Source: Bartonella alsatica
Lineage (GTDB): Bacteria; Pseudomonadota; Alphaproteobacteria; Rhizobiales; Rhizobiaceae
NCBI RefSeq assembly: GCF_013388295.1
Contig: NZ_CP058235.1
Coordinates: forward strand, 1,032,001-1,096,000
DNA length: 64,000 bases
Direction: 5' to 3'
Below, in pieces: positions 1-10,709 of this stretch. Both the position numbers and the translations under genes were made by a program. The notes beneath the pieces were generated by a model. It was not told the DNA's origin. It worked only from the letters and a program-made list of their open reading frames with translations, and did no database searches. The first letter of the stretch is position 1. Each line of letters begins with the position of its first letter.

Positions 1-42
1 TATTTTTATACTTGGTACTCTCTTTTAAGGTTCAAAATAGCA

Positions 43-68
43 AATTATCATTATAAATCAATATATTG
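43..68. repeat. dispersed short repeat, copy 1
   Basis: Twenty-six bases match positions 11,708-11,733 with one mismatch. The identical core is ATTATAAATCAATATATTG (50-68). After a seven-base difference both copies continue with CCGTAAT. The sequence is AT-rich, so chance cannot be excluded, but the extended match with one indel looks like common descent. Confidence 0.45.
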
Positions 69-320
69 TAATTCTCCGTAATATGTATAGGAGTGGATCA
101 TTCAATTAATATTTTTAATTTTCAGTTATTGAAAAAAGACACTTTTTAAAGTCAAGGTTATATAGTTCACTTAGATAGAATATATCTCTATGGGGGAATC
201 TGATATTGGGAAATATTGGGATATGTCGGTGTCTATATTCATTGTTAAAAATTCCATTATAGGGTAAAATCAGTAAATTGGATGTGAAGCATGACTTGAA
301 AGTTCTTCTAAACTCTGCTG

Positions 321-344
321 CCATATTTTATAAATAAAATATGG
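321..344. repeat. 24-bp perfect palindrome
   Basis: CCATATTTTAT and ATAAAATATGG are exact inverted repeats of 11 bases around a two-base centre. No T-run follows, so it is not a typical terminator. It could be an operator or the remains of a gene end. It lies 210 bases upstream of argB. Confidence 0.5.
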
Positions 345-554
345 GACAATAATGTTTTTTATACTTATTTTGTTCAATTTTTTGATGCCAATTCTTTTTA
401 AGAAAGCTGTTTTTGATTCGTTCCATTATCACTTTTATCGTAATTTAAAGAAAAATTGACAATATTTAGGGGGGATAGATAAAGTAAAATTTATTTTCAC
501 TTTTTCTAAACTCCACTAAAAGAGAAGATAAACAGTAATGAGGAGACTCTTTTA

Positions 555-1460
555 ATGGATGATATTAAAAACAATGCTGCAGATGTTTTTGAAAAACAAG
601 CCGCATTTTTGTCGTCTGCTTTACCCTATATGCAAAAATATGAAAATGAAACAGTTGTTGTAAAATATGGCGGTCATGCTATGGGTGATCCTGCTTTAGG
701 GCGAGCATTTGCGCGTGATATTGCTCTGTTGAAGCAATCAGGCATTAACCCTGTTGTTGTTCATGGAGGAGGTCCTCAAATTGCTGAAATTTTGTTGAAA
801 ATGGGGATTGAATCACGGTTTGAAAATGGTTTACGCGTAACTGATGAACGGATCGTCGAAGTTGTTGAAATGGTTTTAGCGGGTTCCATAAACAAGGAAA
901 TTGTTGCTCTCATCAACGCTGAAGGTGAATGGGCAATAGGGCTGTGTGGCAAGGACGGCAATATGGTTTTTGCTGAAAAGGCTTATAAAACTGTAATTGA
1001 TCCGGATTCGCATATTGAACGTGTTTTAGATTTGGGATTTGTTGGTGAACCTATTGAAGTTGACCGTAGATTGTTGGATCTTTTGGCATGTTCTGAAATG
1101 ATTCCAGTTCTTGCTCCTGTGGCTCCAGGCCGCGATGGCAAAACCTATAATATTAATGCTGATGTTTTTGCTGGAGCTATTGCTGGTGCATTAGAGGCCA
1201 AACGTCTTTTATTTTTAACAGATGTTCCTGGTGTTTTAGATAAACAGGGTAAACTTTTCAAGGAATTGACGATTTCTGAAGCTGAAAACCTTATCAAAAA
1301 TGCTACAATTTCAGATGGTATGATCCCAAAAGTAGAGACTTGTATAAAAGCTCTTCAAAATGGTGTGGAAGGTGTTGTCATTTTAAACGGCAAAACTCCC
1401 CATTCTGTCTTGCTAGAACTGTTTACTGAACAGGGAATTGGAACGCTTATTGTTTCATAA
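555..1460 (+). CDS. argB: acetylglutamate kinase
   Basis: ArgB phosphorylates N-acetylglutamate in the second step of arginine synthesis and acts in the cytosol. The 301-residue protein has the usual length. It shows the amino-acid kinase glycine loops KYGG (37-40) and HGGGPQ (70-75), the NGLRVTDE substrate segment (91-98) and an [13 protein letters not shown] stretch in the C-terminal half. The ATG follows a good GAGGAG site. The frame is fully intact, which is notable because argF, needed later in the same pathway, is a dead relic at 44,219-45,118. The exporter gene follows within about 30 bases and probably shares its transcript. Confidence 0.96.
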   Translation: MDDIKNNAADVFEKQAAFLSSALPYMQKYENETVVVKYGGHAMGDPALGRAFARDIALLKQSGINPVVVHGGGPQIAEILLKMGIESRFENGLRVTDERIVEVVEMVLAGSINKEIVALINAEGEWAIGLCGKDGNMVFAEKAYKTVIDPDSHIERVLDLGFVGEPIEVDRRLLDLLACSEMIPVLAPVAPGRDGKTYNINADVFAGAIAGALEAKRLLFLTDVPGVLDKQGKLFKELTISEAENLIKNATISDGMIPKVETCIKALQNGVEGVVILNGKTPHSVLLELFTEQGIGTLIVS

Positions 1461-1492
1461 GGTATGTGAAGAATTGGAGGAAAAGACCTTTC

Positions 1493-2407
1493 ATGACTAA
1501 TATAAAACAGTTGAAATATTCTTTATTAAGAAAGCCGGAATTAGCATTATTTGTTGCGACAATATTGTGGGGTATTACATTTTTAGTGATTCACATTGCG
1601 GTACGCTATAGCGGTCCTCTTTTTTTTGTTGGATTTCGTTTTATTATTGCATCGCTTATCTGTGGGGCAATTTTTGGGCGCTCTATGAAAGGTATAACTG
1701 TTTATGAAATTTTTGCTGGGATGGCTATTGGTTTAGGAATGTTTTTGGGCTACGCTTTACAAGCTACGGGGCTTCAAACAATTATTAGTAGTCAATCGGC
1801 TTTTATCACGGCGCTTTATGTTCCGATGGTTCCAATACTGCAATGGATTGTTTTTAGAAAACCACCCCGTTTAGCCTGTTGGGTTGGTATTATTTTTGCT
1901 TTTCTTGGGCTTCTATTTATTTCTGGACAAAAACCAGGAAGTTTTGATTTTTCAAAAGGTGAAATTTTGACTTTATTGGGTGCTTTAGCGATTGCTGGAG
2001 AAGTTATACTCATTGGGGTTTTTGCTAACAAGGTTGATAGCCGGCGCGTAACGATTATACAGTTATTTTTTAGTGGTATTTTTTCATTTTTTTGTATGCC
2101 TTTAATGGGTGAAAGTATTCCTGAATTTTCATGGATATGGTTGAATATCGGTATAGGATTAGCATTAATGAGTGCTATCATTCAATTGGCAATGAATTGG
2201 GCACAACAATCTATTTCACCTACGCGTGCAACACTTATTTACGCAGGCGAACCTCTATGGGCTGGTATTGTTGGGCGTTTGGCTGGTGAACGTTTATCTC
2301 CTTTAGCTTTATTGGGTGGTTTGCTTATTTTGATTGGGATCGTGGTAGCTGAATTACAACCTTCACAATGGCGGAGGAAAGTTAAGATATCTGAAAAAAT
2401 TGATTAA
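1493..2407 (+). CDS. DMT/EamA-family transporter
   Basis: This is a 304-residue inner-membrane protein of the drug/metabolite transporter superfamily, with two EamA repeats and about ten hydrophobic segments. The first repeat begins with FVATILWGITFLVIH, and the second includes the typical SPTRATLIYAGEPLWAG segment near the C-terminus. I chose the ATG at 1493 because GGAGGAAAAG lies just before it; a longer frame would start with GTG at 1466, almost on the argB stop, and would absorb that binding site. Substrate is unknown; members export amino acids or small metabolites. It probably shares a transcript with argB. Confidence 0.88.
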   Translation: MTNIKQLKYSLLRKPELALFVATILWGITFLVIHIAVRYSGPLFFVGFRFIIASLICGAIFGRSMKGITVYEIFAGMAIGLGMFLGYALQATGLQTIISSQSAFITALYVPMVPILQWIVFRKPPRLACWVGIIFAFLGLLFISGQKPGSFDFSKGEILTLLGALAIAGEVILIGVFANKVDSRRVTIIQLFFSGIFSFFCMPLMGESIPEFSWIWLNIGIGLALMSAIIQLAMNWAQQSISPTRATLIYAGEPLWAGIVGRLAGERLSPLALLGGLLILIGIVVAELQPSQWRRKVKISEKID

Positions 2408-2717
2408 TTTTTTCTCTTTTGTCATGATTTCATTTCATGCTATTTCCATCTAAAGAGTTTTTATTTTTCTATTTCTTTAAAGAAATTAAGTATGGTCTTT
2501 ATGTTTTTTCACCTTTAAAGCAAGGTATTACTTTATAAGAATAATCCATCTTTTTGCATGTTGAACAAGAGATCCAGTAACGTACAATTCTCGCATTTCA
2601 AACCTCTTTATGTTGAATCAATCAAAATCATTTGCTTGCACGTCAAAAGCAGGAATAACGTATGGATAAAACTATTGAAGGAAGAAAGGAGTAAAATGTT
2701 TCTTATGAATTTTCTAA
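2408..2717. other. spacer, no gene seen
   Basis: I see no supportable gene here. A 63-codon frame (2558-2749) runs into the integrase relic and resembles nothing I know. The DNA is AT-rich with no clear terminator after the transporter gene. Confidence 0.5.
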
Positions 2718-2967
2718 AGGCAGGGGCTATCAAGAATATTGAGAGCTGATCAAAGTAATGATGATACCGGTTGGCACCTTCATAAATGTAAAGATGGTGG
2801 TGTCCAATGGCTTTTACATTATACTATCCACGAGCACCATCATGAGATGGGCTTGGGAATATTATGAGCTTGTTTCTTTAAAATAAGTGAATGAATTCGC
2901 AACACAATGATATTCTATGTTTTGTGAGTGGCGTGCCCCTATTAAAGAAAGAAGGAAAGAAAGCTTT
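2718..2967 (+). pseudogene. tyrosine integrase relic, Arm DNA-binding domain
   Basis: Read through stops and one frameshift, this stretch encodes the N-terminal Arm-type DNA-binding domain (DUF4102) of a phage or island tyrosine recombinase. One frame gives DGGVQWLLHYTIHEH then HHEMGLG (about 2784-2859), matching the family pattern in which a YTIxGRRREMGLG segment follows a KDG turn. After a TGA at 2865 the match shifts one base and continues as LVSLK, FATQ, then EWRAPIKERRKES up to about 2967. The catalytic domain is missing. No tRNA or att site is visible beside it. A second, oppositely oriented relic of the same domain lies at 11,376-11,510. Confidence 0.8.
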
Positions 2968-3382
2968 TAATAATGTGTGAACTTTTTAAAAAAATATTGC
3001 GCAAGAGAGCATATTTCTAAAATTTTCGCAGTTACAAAGATCATCTGCTCCAATATGAGACTTTTATTGTATAAGGGTAATAAAAGGGTTATTGTGTACA
3101 AAGATAAAACAATACTCCTTGTGAATTTTATCACAAGTCTAAGCTATATATGCATTTCTAATAATGTACAGCATATGAATGGTAAGATCAATGAATATGA
3201 AAAAGTTAAGAGCATTTTGGTATTTTGAACCAGTTGTATAAAATTTAGCAAACAAAAGCCTCATTTTTTAAGTTATGATGAAGTCATGTTTTAAGAAGCT
3301 CTTTTTTATATTCTTTTGAAAGGCTTTCGAAGAAGCATAATTGGTCTTTGCCTTTTGTGCTATTCTTTGCTAAATCGCCCAT
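2968..3382. other. spacer upstream of lepA, no gene seen
   Basis: An 83-codon frame beginning with GTG at 2977 has no binding site and no recognisable domain, so it is not called. I could not extend the integrase relic into this stretch. The lepA promoter should lie in the last 150 bases, but I see no clear consensus. Confidence 0.5.
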
Positions 3383-5188
3383 ATGACAGTAGATCGTAAT
3401 TATATCCGTAATTTTTCTATAGTGGCGCATATTGACCATGGAAAATCGACTTTAGCTGACCGTTTGATTCAAATGACAGGAGGGCTTGATATCCGCGAGA
3501 TGAAAGAGCAAGTGCTCGATTCCATGGATATTGAACGCGAACGTGGAATTACCATTAAGGCACAAACGGTACGTTTACACTATAAAGCAAAAGATGGTGA
3601 AACCTATATTTTAAATCTTATCGATACACCTGGTCATGTGGATTTTGCTTATGAAGTTTCACGGTCATTAGCAGCTTGTGAAGGTTCGCTATTAGTAGTG
3701 GATGCGAGCCAAGGTGTAGAAGCGCAGACGTTGGCGAATGTTTACCAGGCTATTGATAATTCTCATGAGTTGGTTGTTGTGCTCAATAAGGTCGATCTTC
3801 CTGCGGCAGAACCTGAGCGTGTAAAAGAACAAATTGAAGATGTGATAGGCATCGATACATCTCAGGCAGTGGAAATATCAGCAAAGACAGGTCTAGGTAT
3901 TTCTGATGTTTTAGAAGCAATTGTTACACAATTGCCACCTCCACATACTGGTAACAGTAATAAACCTTTAAAGGCGATGTTGGTTGATAGCTGGTATGAT
4001 GCATATCTCGGTGTGATCGTTTTGGTGCGGGTAATTGATGGTGTGTTGAAAAAGGGTCAAACTATTCGCATGATGGGGACTGGGGCAAAGTATCCAGTTG
4101 AACGGGTAGGAGTTTTTACTCCAAAAATGATCCAAGTGGATGAATTAGGTCCTGGAGAGATTGGTTTTATAACGGCCTCTATCAAAGAAGTTGCTGATAC
4201 ACGGGTTGGTGATACCATTACGGAGGAGCGCCGTCCTTGTGAAGAGGCTTTGTTGGGTTTCAAACCGGCACAACCAGTTGTCTTTTGTGGACTTTTTCCC
4301 ATTGATGCAGCTGATTTTGAAGATTTGCGTGCAGCCATGAGCAAATTGCGTTTAAATGATGCAAGCTTTTCATTTGAAATGGAAATGTCAGCAGCTTTGG
4401 GATTTGGTTTTCGTTGTGGCTTTTTAGGATTACTTCATCTTGAAATTATTCAAGAGCGATTGGAGCGAGAATTTAATTTGGATTTAATCGCGACAGCACC
4501 TTCGGTTGTTTATCGCATGAATATGAATGATGGTTCTGTCAAAGAACTACATAATCCAGCAGATATGCCTGATATGGTAAAAATTTCTTCTATCGAAGAA
4601 CCATGGATCCAGGCTACAATAATGACTCCTGATAATTATCTCGGTTCAATTTTAGAACTTTGCCAAGAACGACGGGGGATACAGGTTAGTTTGTCCTATG
4701 TTGGGACGCGTGCCATGGTGATATACGATTTGCCACTGAACGAAGTGGTTTTTGATTTTTATGACCGTTTAAAATCAATCTCAAAGGGTTATGCTTCTTT
4801 CGATTATCAAATGACAAATTATGTGGAAGGCGATTTAGTTAAAATGTCTATTTTGGTGAATGGAGAATCTATTGATGCATTGTCTATGCTTGTACATCGC
4901 ACTATTGCGGAAAAGCGCGGACGTTCTATGTGCGAAAAACTGAAGGATCTTATTCCTCAGCATATGTTTCAGATTCCGATTCAAGCAGCAATTGGTGGTA
5001 AAATCATTGCACGCGAAACAATTCGTGCTTTGCGTAAAGACGTAACAGCTAAATGTTATGGAGGCGATATCACGCGTAAACGCAAACTTTTAGAAAAGCA
5101 AAAAGAAGGCAAAAAGCGGATGCGCCAATTTGGAAAAGTAGAGATTCCACAGTCAGCTTTTATCCAAGCGCTTAAAATGAGTAAATAA
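3383..5188 (+). CDS. lepA: elongation factor 4 (LepA)
   Basis: LepA is a ribosome-associated translational GTPase that promotes back-translocation and helps translation under stress. The protein has 601 residues, the normal length. GTPase motifs are G1 AHIDHGKST (15-23), G3 DTPGH (81-85) and G4 NKVD (135-138). EF-G-like domains II, III and V follow, and the LepA-specific C-terminal domain ends with [20 protein letters not shown], the basic tail that contacts the ribosome. The gene stands alone and converges with dapD. Confidence 0.97.
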   Translation: MTVDRNYIRNFSIVAHIDHGKSTLADRLIQMTGGLDIREMKEQVLDSMDIERERGITIKAQTVRLHYKAKDGETYILNLIDTPGHVDFAYEVSRSLAACEGSLLVVDASQGVEAQTLANVYQAIDNSHELVVVLNKVDLPAAEPERVKEQIEDVIGIDTSQAVEISAKTGLGISDVLEAIVTQLPPPHTGNSNKPLKAMLVDSWYDAYLGVIVLVRVIDGVLKKGQTIRMMGTGAKYPVERVGVFTPKMIQVDELGPGEIGFITASIKEVADTRVGDTITEERRPCEEALLGFKPAQPVVFCGLFPIDAADFEDLRAAMSKLRLNDASFSFEMEMSAALGFGFRCGFLGLLHLEIIQERLEREFNLDLIATAPSVVYRMNMNDGSVKELHNPADMPDMVKISSIEEPWIQATIMTPDNYLGSILELCQERRGIQVSLSYVGTRAMVIYDLPLNEVVFDFYDRLKSISKGYASFDYQMTNYVEGDLVKMSILVNGESIDALSMLVHRTIAEKRGRSMCEKLKDLIPQHMFQIPIQAAIGGKIIARETIRALRKDVTAKCYGGDITRKRKLLEKQKEGKKRMRQFGKVEIPQSAFIQALKMSK

Positions 5189-5258
5189 GAAAAATTGTTC
5201 CTTCATTAATTTCATTCTTATATTTTGCTTATTTGCTAAGTTTTTGAAAAATATCTTT

Positions 5259-6107
5259 TTAGTCGCGCAATAGATCATTAATAGATGTTTTTTCCCGTGT
5301 TTTTTGATCAACGCGTTTTACTATGACAGCACAATAAAGATGAGGACCTGGTGCACCATTTGGTAATGGTTTACCAGGGAGAGAACCTGGAACAACAACA
5401 GAATAGGGAGGTACTTCACCTATAAAAATTTCTCCTGTTGTGCGGTCAATAATTTTGGTGGATTTTCCAATAAACACTCCCATACCTAAAACAGAACCTT
5501 CACGGATAATACAACCTTCAACGATTTCAGAACGTGCACCGATAAAGCAATGATCTTCAATGATAGTTGGATTTGCTTGCAGTGGTTCTAAAACACCTCC
5601 GATTCCAACTCCACCAGAAAGGTGAACATATTTTCCGATTTGTGCACAAGAACCGACAGTTGTCCATGTGTCAACCATTGTCCCTTCATCGACAAAAGCA
5701 CCAAGATTAATAAAGGATGGCATTAATATAACATTGGGTGCAATATAGGCAGAATGGCGCACAATCGCTCCCGGAACGGAACGGAAATTAGCTTTTTTAA
5801 AATCAGCTTCTTGCCAACCGGAAAATTTGGAAGAGACTTTGTCCCACCAATATGATTCATTAACACCACCAGAAATGATGCGCATGGGATTGAGGCGGAA
5901 AGACAAAAGAACAGCTTTTTTCAACCATTGATGAACATGCCATTGTTCATTTTTTTGTCGTTCCGCAACACGGATTTCGCCTTTATCAAGAAGGTTTAAT
6001 GCATATTCGACACTTTCACGAATTTCACCCTTTGTGCTAGTATTGATAGAATTGCGGTCGTCAAATGCTTTTTCAATAATCATTTCAAGTTGTGTAAGAT
6101 GAGTCAT
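5259..6107 (-). CDS. dapD: tetrahydrodipicolinate N-succinyltransferase
   Basis: DapD succinylates 2,3,4,5-tetrahydrodipicolinate in the succinylase branch of lysine and diaminopimelate synthesis, so it also serves peptidoglycan. From the ATG at 6107 the protein has 282 residues, as usual. A left-handed parallel beta-helix built from hexapeptide repeats fills the middle, including [18 protein letters not shown] and [24 protein letters not shown] at 6128 would add seven residues and is less likely. The next step needs an aminotransferase, a role that ArgD (45,124-46,332) can fill. Confidence 0.95.
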   Translation of the reverse strand: MTHLTQLEMIIEKAFDDRNSINTSTKGEIRESVEYALNLLDKGEIRVAERQKNEQWHVHQWLKKAVLLSFRLNPMRIISGGVNESYWWDKVSSKFSGWQEADFKKANFRSVPGAIVRHSAYIAPNVILMPSFINLGAFVDEGTMVDTWTTVGSCAQIGKYVHLSGGVGIGGVLEPLQANPTIIEDHCFIGARSEIVEGCIIREGSVLGMGVFIGKSTKIIDRTTGEIFIGEVPPYSVVVPGSLPGKPLPNGAPGPHLYCAVIVKRVDQKTREKTSINDLLRD

Positions 6108-6214
6108 GATCAGAGTTCCGTTAAACAAGTTGAAAGCTTCAAGATTTATTACTTTATGAACTACGCGAAGAAATATGTTCAGTCAATGAAACGATGAGGA
6201 AACAGGATAAGTAT

Positions 6215-7078
6215 ATGAAAAAAGATTATAAAAAAAAAAGGGAAGAAGAGCAAAAAAAGTTAACCTCTGTTCTCTGTGCGAAGGGTGCTTTACAACAGGT
6301 AAAAAAAGTTTCTTATTCAGCACAAGTGCGTTCGCCTACTTATCGTTTAGCTTATATTGATCAAGATTTTATAATGCGTCCTGAATTACGTTCACAGCGT
6401 ATTGGTCTTGAGTTTTTAAAACCGGAAATAGCTCTTCAGGAGTGTAATATTCAATCGACTGTTGTTTTATTTGGTGGTGCACGTATTCCTGAATCTAGGA
6501 AAGCAGCATGGGCAGAAAAAAGTGAAATACAAAAAAACAATTTGCTTTCTATGTCCCATTATTACAATGATGCGAGAGAATTTGCCCGTTTATGCTCACA
6601 TTATTCTGCCACGACTGAATATCGTGAATTCGTAGTTGTTACAGGGGGAGGACCAGGAATAATGGAAGCAGGAAACCGTGGTGCTGCTGATATTGGAGCA
6701 CCGACGATTGGGTTGAATGTTGTTTTACCACACGAGCAAGAGCCAAATCCTTATGTAACACCACATTTGTGTTTTAATTTTCATTATTTGGGGGTACGTA
6801 AAATGCATTTTTTAATGCGGGCAAAGGCGTTAGCAATTTTTCCTGGAGGCTTCGGAACTTTGGATGAGTTATTTGAGACGTTAACTTTAATGCAAACAGG
6901 ACGTATGAAAAAAGTTCCAGTTTTAATGTTTGGTAAAGAATTTTGGAACAATGTTGTCAATTTTGATTATTTATCCGCGCAAGGAACAATTTCTCCTTCG
7001 GATGTGGATCTTGTAACATTTGTCGATACAGCAGCGGAAGCTTTTGAACAAATTCGTTCCTTTTATAAGCTTCGTTAA
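6215..7078 (+). CDS. LOG-family protein (Rossmann-fold nucleotide phosphoribohydrolase type)
   Basis: The 287-residue protein belongs to the LOG family (often annotated lysine decarboxylase-like), whose studied members release the base from nucleoside 5'-monophosphates. The central part carries VVTGGGPGIMEAGNRGA and then the signature FPGGFGTLDELFE with the catalytic Arg/Glu region. A basic N-terminal tail of about 75 residues precedes the fold, as in rhizobial homologues. The ATG at 6215 has AGGA six bases upstream; the one at 6194 has no site. It is divergent from dapD and converges with truA. Confidence 0.87.
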   Translation: MKKDYKKKREEEQKKLTSVLCAKGALQQVKKVSYSAQVRSPTYRLAYIDQDFIMRPELRSQRIGLEFLKPEIALQECNIQSTVVLFGGARIPESRKAAWAEKSEIQKNNLLSMSHYYNDAREFARLCSHYSATTEYREFVVVTGGGPGIMEAGNRGAADIGAPTIGLNVVLPHEQEPNPYVTPHLCFNFHYLGVRKMHFLMRAKALAIFPGGFGTLDELFETLTLMQTGRMKKVPVLMFGKEFWNNVVNFDYLSAQGTISPSDVDLVTFVDTAAEAFEQIRSFYKLR

Positions 7079-7110
7079 TCGCTTTTGATGAAATGACTTT
7101 TAAAAGATAA

Positions 7111-7854
7111 TTAATAGTCAACTTGTGTTAAATAGAGTCCTGAAGGAGGAGCAACCATACCACAGCGCATACGATCTTTAGCATGGAGAGCTGCTTCAAG
7201 ATCTTGTATCGTCCAACGTCCAATACCAACTTCCATGAGACTTCCTGTGAATGAACGGATTTGATGATGAAGAAAAGAGCGCGCTTGTGCATAGATGAAA
7301 ATCTCCTCTCCGTTTCTCTGAACATCGAGGCGTTCAAGGGTGCGAATAGGACTTTTGGCTTGACAGTGGGCTGAACGGAAAGTGGTAAAATCATGTAGTC
7401 CTACAAGTTTTTGTGCAGCTTCATGCATAGCTTCAGCATTGAGAGGTTTTGGCAACCACCACACACGTTTGGCGTTTAGAGCTGGTGGTGAGCGGCGGTT
7501 GAGGATTTTAAAAAGGTAATGGCGTTTGATTGCAGAAAATCGTGCATCAAAACTATCTGGAACGTTTTCTACATTCAAAATCGAAATATCTTCACCCTCT
7601 TTCCGCAAATGAACATTGAGTGCATCACGCACAGTATGCGTCGGCCAGTTTTTTATGAAATCAACATGTGCAACTTGTCCTGTAGCGTGAACACCTGCAT
7701 CAGTTCTACCAGCTGTCGTTATGGTTAATTGTTGTCCACTAAAATGAAAAATAGCTTGTTCAAGGGCATTTTGTATGGTGCGAAGCCCTACTTGGCGCTG
7801 CCAACCAGCATAATTTGTTCCATCATATTCAAGAGTGAGTTTAAAACGTGGCAT
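7111..7854 (-). CDS. truA: tRNA pseudouridine(38-40) synthase
   Basis: TruA makes pseudouridine at positions 38-40 of tRNA anticodon stems. The 247-residue protein has the family motif [13 protein letters not shown] with the catalytic Asp52, and the [19 protein letters not shown] segment in the C-terminal half. It is the last gene of def-fmt-truA; only one base separates it from the fmt stop, so translation is probably coupled. Confidence 0.96.
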   Translation of the reverse strand: MPRFKLTLEYDGTNYAGWQRQVGLRTIQNALEQAIFHFSGQQLTITTAGRTDAGVHATGQVAHVDFIKNWPTHTVRDALNVHLRKEGEDISILNVENVPDSFDARFSAIKRHYLFKILNRRSPPALNAKRVWWLPKPLNAEAMHEAAQKLVGLHDFTTFRSAHCQAKSPIRTLERLDVQRNGEEIFIYAQARSFLHHQIRSFTGSLMEVGIGRWTIQDLEAALHAKDRMRCGMVAPPSGLYLTQVDY

Positions 7855-7855
7855 A

Positions 7856-8785
7856 TCAAAAAACAGAAGAAATACGAGCGCCTCGCAAAAATGTTACGCT
7901 ATCGAGAATTTTACCACCAGATCTTTGGAGAGAGGTTATTTCTATACGCCCTTGTCCACAATGTATAACCAAAGAATTCGGTTCTATCCAGCAAATTTCA
8001 AGAGAAGGGCCTGGCATTAAATGACTTGCAAGAATTTTTACGCGTTCTTCTCGACCGTTGATATTCATGTTGCACCAACAACCAGGAAAAGGAGAGAGAG
8101 CACGAATATGCCTATGGATAAATTCTGCAGGTTTTGTCCAATCAATACGTGTTTCTTCTTTTTTGATTTTGAAGGCATAGGTTATTTTTTCTCCTGATTG
8201 TGGGGTAAGTTTAAGTTGGCCTTTTTCAAGAACCGATAAAGTTTCTATCATAAGTTCTGCACCTATCTGTGAAAGTTTGGTTGAAAGTTCACCAGCGGTG
8301 GTGTGATCAGTAATGGCGATGGAATGGGATAAAGCGATAGGCCCCGTATCAAGCCCTTCATCCATTTTCATAATCATGACTCCCGTTTCCCTATCACCAG
8401 CCATAATTGCACGCTGAATAGGAGCAGCACCACGCCAGCGTGGTAGTAATGAAGCGTGGGCATTGAAACAACCAAAACGCGGAGCTTCGAGAATAGCTTT
8501 CGGTAAGAGTAATCCATAAGCGACAACAATAGCAGCATCAACAGAAAGTGCTGCAAATTGAGCTTGTTGTTCGGCTGTTTTGAGTGTTTGAGGCGTGAAT
8601 ACGGGAATGGATTTTGCCTTTGCTGCATTTTGAACAGGTGAGGGGATCAGTTTAAGACCACGACGTCCTGCTGGGCGAGGAGGTTGGCTGTAAACAGCTA
8701 CAATATCGTGGCCAGCATCCAATAAAGCATGTAAAATAGGAACAGAAAAATCCGGTGTTCCCATAAAACTTAATCGTAGTGCCAT
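7856..8785 (-). CDS. fmt: methionyl-tRNA formyltransferase
   Basis: Fmt formylates the methionine on initiator tRNA using 10-formyltetrahydrofolate. The 309-residue protein shows the N-terminal hydrolase fold with catalytic Asn108 and His110 in [12 protein letters not shown], the folate-site motif [12 protein letters not shown] (112-123) and Asp146 in [12 protein letters not shown]-terminal OB-like domain with [14 protein letters not shown] follows. Its ATG overlaps the def stop, and it sits beside the enzyme that later removes the formyl group. Confidence 0.97.
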   Translation of the reverse strand: MALRLSFMGTPDFSVPILHALLDAGHDIVAVYSQPPRPAGRRGLKLIPSPVQNAAKAKSIPVFTPQTLKTAEQQAQFAALSVDAAIVVAYGLLLPKAILEAPRFGCFNAHASLLPRWRGAAPIQRAIMAGDRETGVMIMKMDEGLDTGPIALSHSIAITDHTTAGELSTKLSQIGAELMIETLSVLEKGQLKLTPQSGEKITYAFKIKKEETRIDWTKPAEFIHRHIRALSPFPGCWCNMNINGREERVKILASHLMPGPSLEICWIEPNSLVIHCGQGRIEITSLQRSGGKILDSVTFLRGARISSVF

Positions 8786-9321
8786 TACAAAATTGTTTCC
8801 TGAGCATTTTTTTCTTTTATTCGTGCTCGTTTTTTGAATTTTCGTATCACCATATCACGTTTAATCTTTGAAATGTGATCAATAAAAAGGCGACCATTTA
8901 AATGATCGATTTCGTGTTGTAAGCAAGTAGCTAGGAGGTGATCTGCTTCAATTTCTGTTTGTTTTCCTTCACGATCTCTATAGCAAACACAGAGACGTTT
9001 AGGACGTTCAACTTCTGCATAATATTCAGGAATAGAAAGGCAACCTTCTTTGCAAATATTATGCTCATTTGAAAGCCATAAAATTTCAGGATTAATAATA
9101 ACAAGCGGATTTTTTTGAGCATCATTTCCGGAGACATCTATGACTAACATGCGTAGTGGTATACCAATCTGAATAGCAGCAAGACCTACACCTTTGGCAT
9201 CATACATCGTGTCTAACATATCATCAGCGAGCTTCTGTAGAGCTGTATCGATATGCTCAACAGGTTTGGATACTTCCCGTAAAATCGGATCAGGTAAAGT
9301 AACTAACGGTTTAATTGGCAT
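8785..9321 (-). CDS. def: peptide deformylase
   Basis: Def removes the N-terminal formyl group from new proteins. In 178 residues all three motifs of the iron metalloenzyme are present: GVGLAAIQ (44-51), EGCLS with metal ligand Cys94, and HEIDH (136-140) with two His ligands and the catalytic Glu. It is the first gene of def-fmt-truA, with an overlap of one base with fmt. The promoter should lie in the short divergent spacer shared with rmuC. Confidence 0.97.
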   Translation of the reverse strand: MPIKPLVTLPDPILREVSKPVEHIDTALQKLADDMLDTMYDAKGVGLAAIQIGIPLRMLVIDVSGNDAQKNPLVIINPEILWLSNEHNICKEGCLSIPEYYAEVERPKRLCVCYRDREGKQTEIEADHLLATCLQHEIDHLNGRLFIDHISKIKRDMVIRKFKKRARIKEKNAQETIL

Positions 9322-9414
9322 AGCTGTAGATTAATCAATGGTTTGTTATGGGTCAATATTGAATAACGAATTCTTGCGTTTTTTTACAAATAAGAGCGTT
9401 ATACTCATTTTTCC

Positions 9415-10599
9415 ATGTTTGATTCGTTTTTTTCTTTCATGCTCTTTGATGAGTTTTTTGCTAAACTGATGGTTCTGCTTTTTCTTATATTCGTCTGCTT
9501 AGCATTTTTTATGCTTATACGATCTTATCGAAAAAAGGAATTTTTGGAAAGTAAAATTGCTGAACATGCTCGTGAGTCACAAATGCAAATGGCTATATTG
9601 CTAAAAACACAAGCTGAAATGCAAGGACGGATGCAGACTATGGCAGAAATTTTTGGTCAAAGACAAGCTGAATTGAATAAATCTATCAGTGAACAACTTA
9701 ATGGGATGACAACCAATTTGGGTCAAACCATCCAGGTGCAAACCAAATCTACTTATGAAAATTTGACTCGTTTGCAAGAGCGCTTAGCGGTGATCGACGC
9801 GGCACAGAATAATATTCAATCGCTTGCGGGGCAGGTTGTTCAGTTGCAGGCCATTTTAAACAATAAGCAGACACGTGGTACTTTTGGTCAGGGACGGATG
9901 GAAGCAATTGTTGCCGATGCTTTACCAGCTAATGCCTATGTATTCCAAGCGACTCTTTCAAATGGAAAGCGACCAGATTGTCTTATTCATATGCCTAATA
10001 AAGCTCCAGCTCTTGTTATTGATGCTAAATTTCCTTTAGAGGCTTGGAATGCGATACATAAGGCAGCTTCACCTCAAGAACGTCAAGAGGCAGAGCGCCA
10101 ATTTCGTACTGATATGGATGTCCATATTCGCGATATTGCACAAAAATATTTAATTCCTGGAGAAACACATGACACCGCTTTTCTCTTTGTGCCATCAGAA
10201 TCGATTTTCGCAACAATCTATGAAGATTTTGAGCCACTGGTACAAAAAGCTAATCGGGCACATGTAATTATTGTATCGCCGTCTTTGTTGATGTTATCTA
10301 TTCAGGTTGTACAAACTATTATGAAAGATGCGCGAATGCGTGAACAAGCACATTTAATCCAATCAGAAGTAGCAAAATTAATGGAAGATTTTGAGCGAAT
10401 GGATATACGTGTTCGCGCTTTACAGAAGCATTTTTACAAAGTGGGTGAGGATATTGAGGGAATTTTAACATCATCTTCTAAAATTATGAAAAGAGCTAAT
10501 CGTATTGAAGCTTTTGAATTAAAAGAGGACGATTCTGAACTGGCATCAATTACAACCTCTGTTCAATCGCAAACATTGCGTTTAATTGATGAAGAGTGA
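9415..10599 (+). CDS. rmuC: DNA recombination protein RmuC
   Basis: RmuC proteins limit recombination at inverted repeats; the mechanism is unsettled. The 394-residue protein has one membrane segment near residues 15-36, a long coiled coil up to about 145 rich in Gln and Glu, and then the RmuC nuclease-like domain with RMEAIVADALP, NGKRPDCLIHMP, LVIDAKFPLEAW and FLFVPSESIFATIYE. No strong binding site precedes the ATG at 9415; a start at 9436 is possible. It is divergent from def. Confidence 0.92.
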   Translation: MFDSFFSFMLFDEFFAKLMVLLFLIFVCLAFFMLIRSYRKKEFLESKIAEHARESQMQMAILLKTQAEMQGRMQTMAEIFGQRQAELNKSISEQLNGMTTNLGQTIQVQTKSTYENLTRLQERLAVIDAAQNNIQSLAGQVVQLQAILNNKQTRGTFGQGRMEAIVADALPANAYVFQATLSNGKRPDCLIHMPNKAPALVIDAKFPLEAWNAIHKAASPQERQEAERQFRTDMDVHIRDIAQKYLIPGETHDTAFLFVPSESIFATIYEDFEPLVQKANRAHVIIVSPSLLMLSIQVVQTIMKDARMREQAHLIQSEVAKLMEDFERMDIRVRALQKHFYKVGEDIEGILTSSSKIMKRANRIEAFELKEDDSELASITTSVQSQTLRLIDEE

Positions 10600-10709
10600 A
10601 TCAAACTACTTAAGACAACAAAGTGTGATCATATTTTTCATTGATTGATAAGAGTTTTTTAGTATTTTTACGTTTCATTTTATTTCTTAGATCAAAGAGG
10701 AATAAAAAT

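Larger units (their letters stand above)
1..554. other. spacer upstream of argB, no convincing gene
   Basis: I see no gene in this stretch. A 69-codon reading frame on the minus strand (115-324) has no ribosome binding site and no recognisable protein, so I leave it out. Two things are visible: a copy of a short dispersed repeat at 43-68, also present near 11,708, and an almost perfect 24-bp palindrome at 321-344. The argB ribosome binding site, GAGGAG, lies about ten bases before its ATG at 555. Confidence 0.6.

Noticed and set aside
115..324. 69-codon minus-strand frame before argB
   Set aside because: No ribosome binding site, no recognisable domain, composition like the surrounding spacer.
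2558..3228. Two small plus-strand frames before and after the first integrase relic
   Set aside because: Neither resembles a protein I know; the first ends inside the integrase relic in another frame, and the second begins with GTG without a binding site.
6108..6128. TTG start extending dapD by seven residues
   Set aside because: The ATG at 6107 gives the normal protein length and start; the TTG has no better site.
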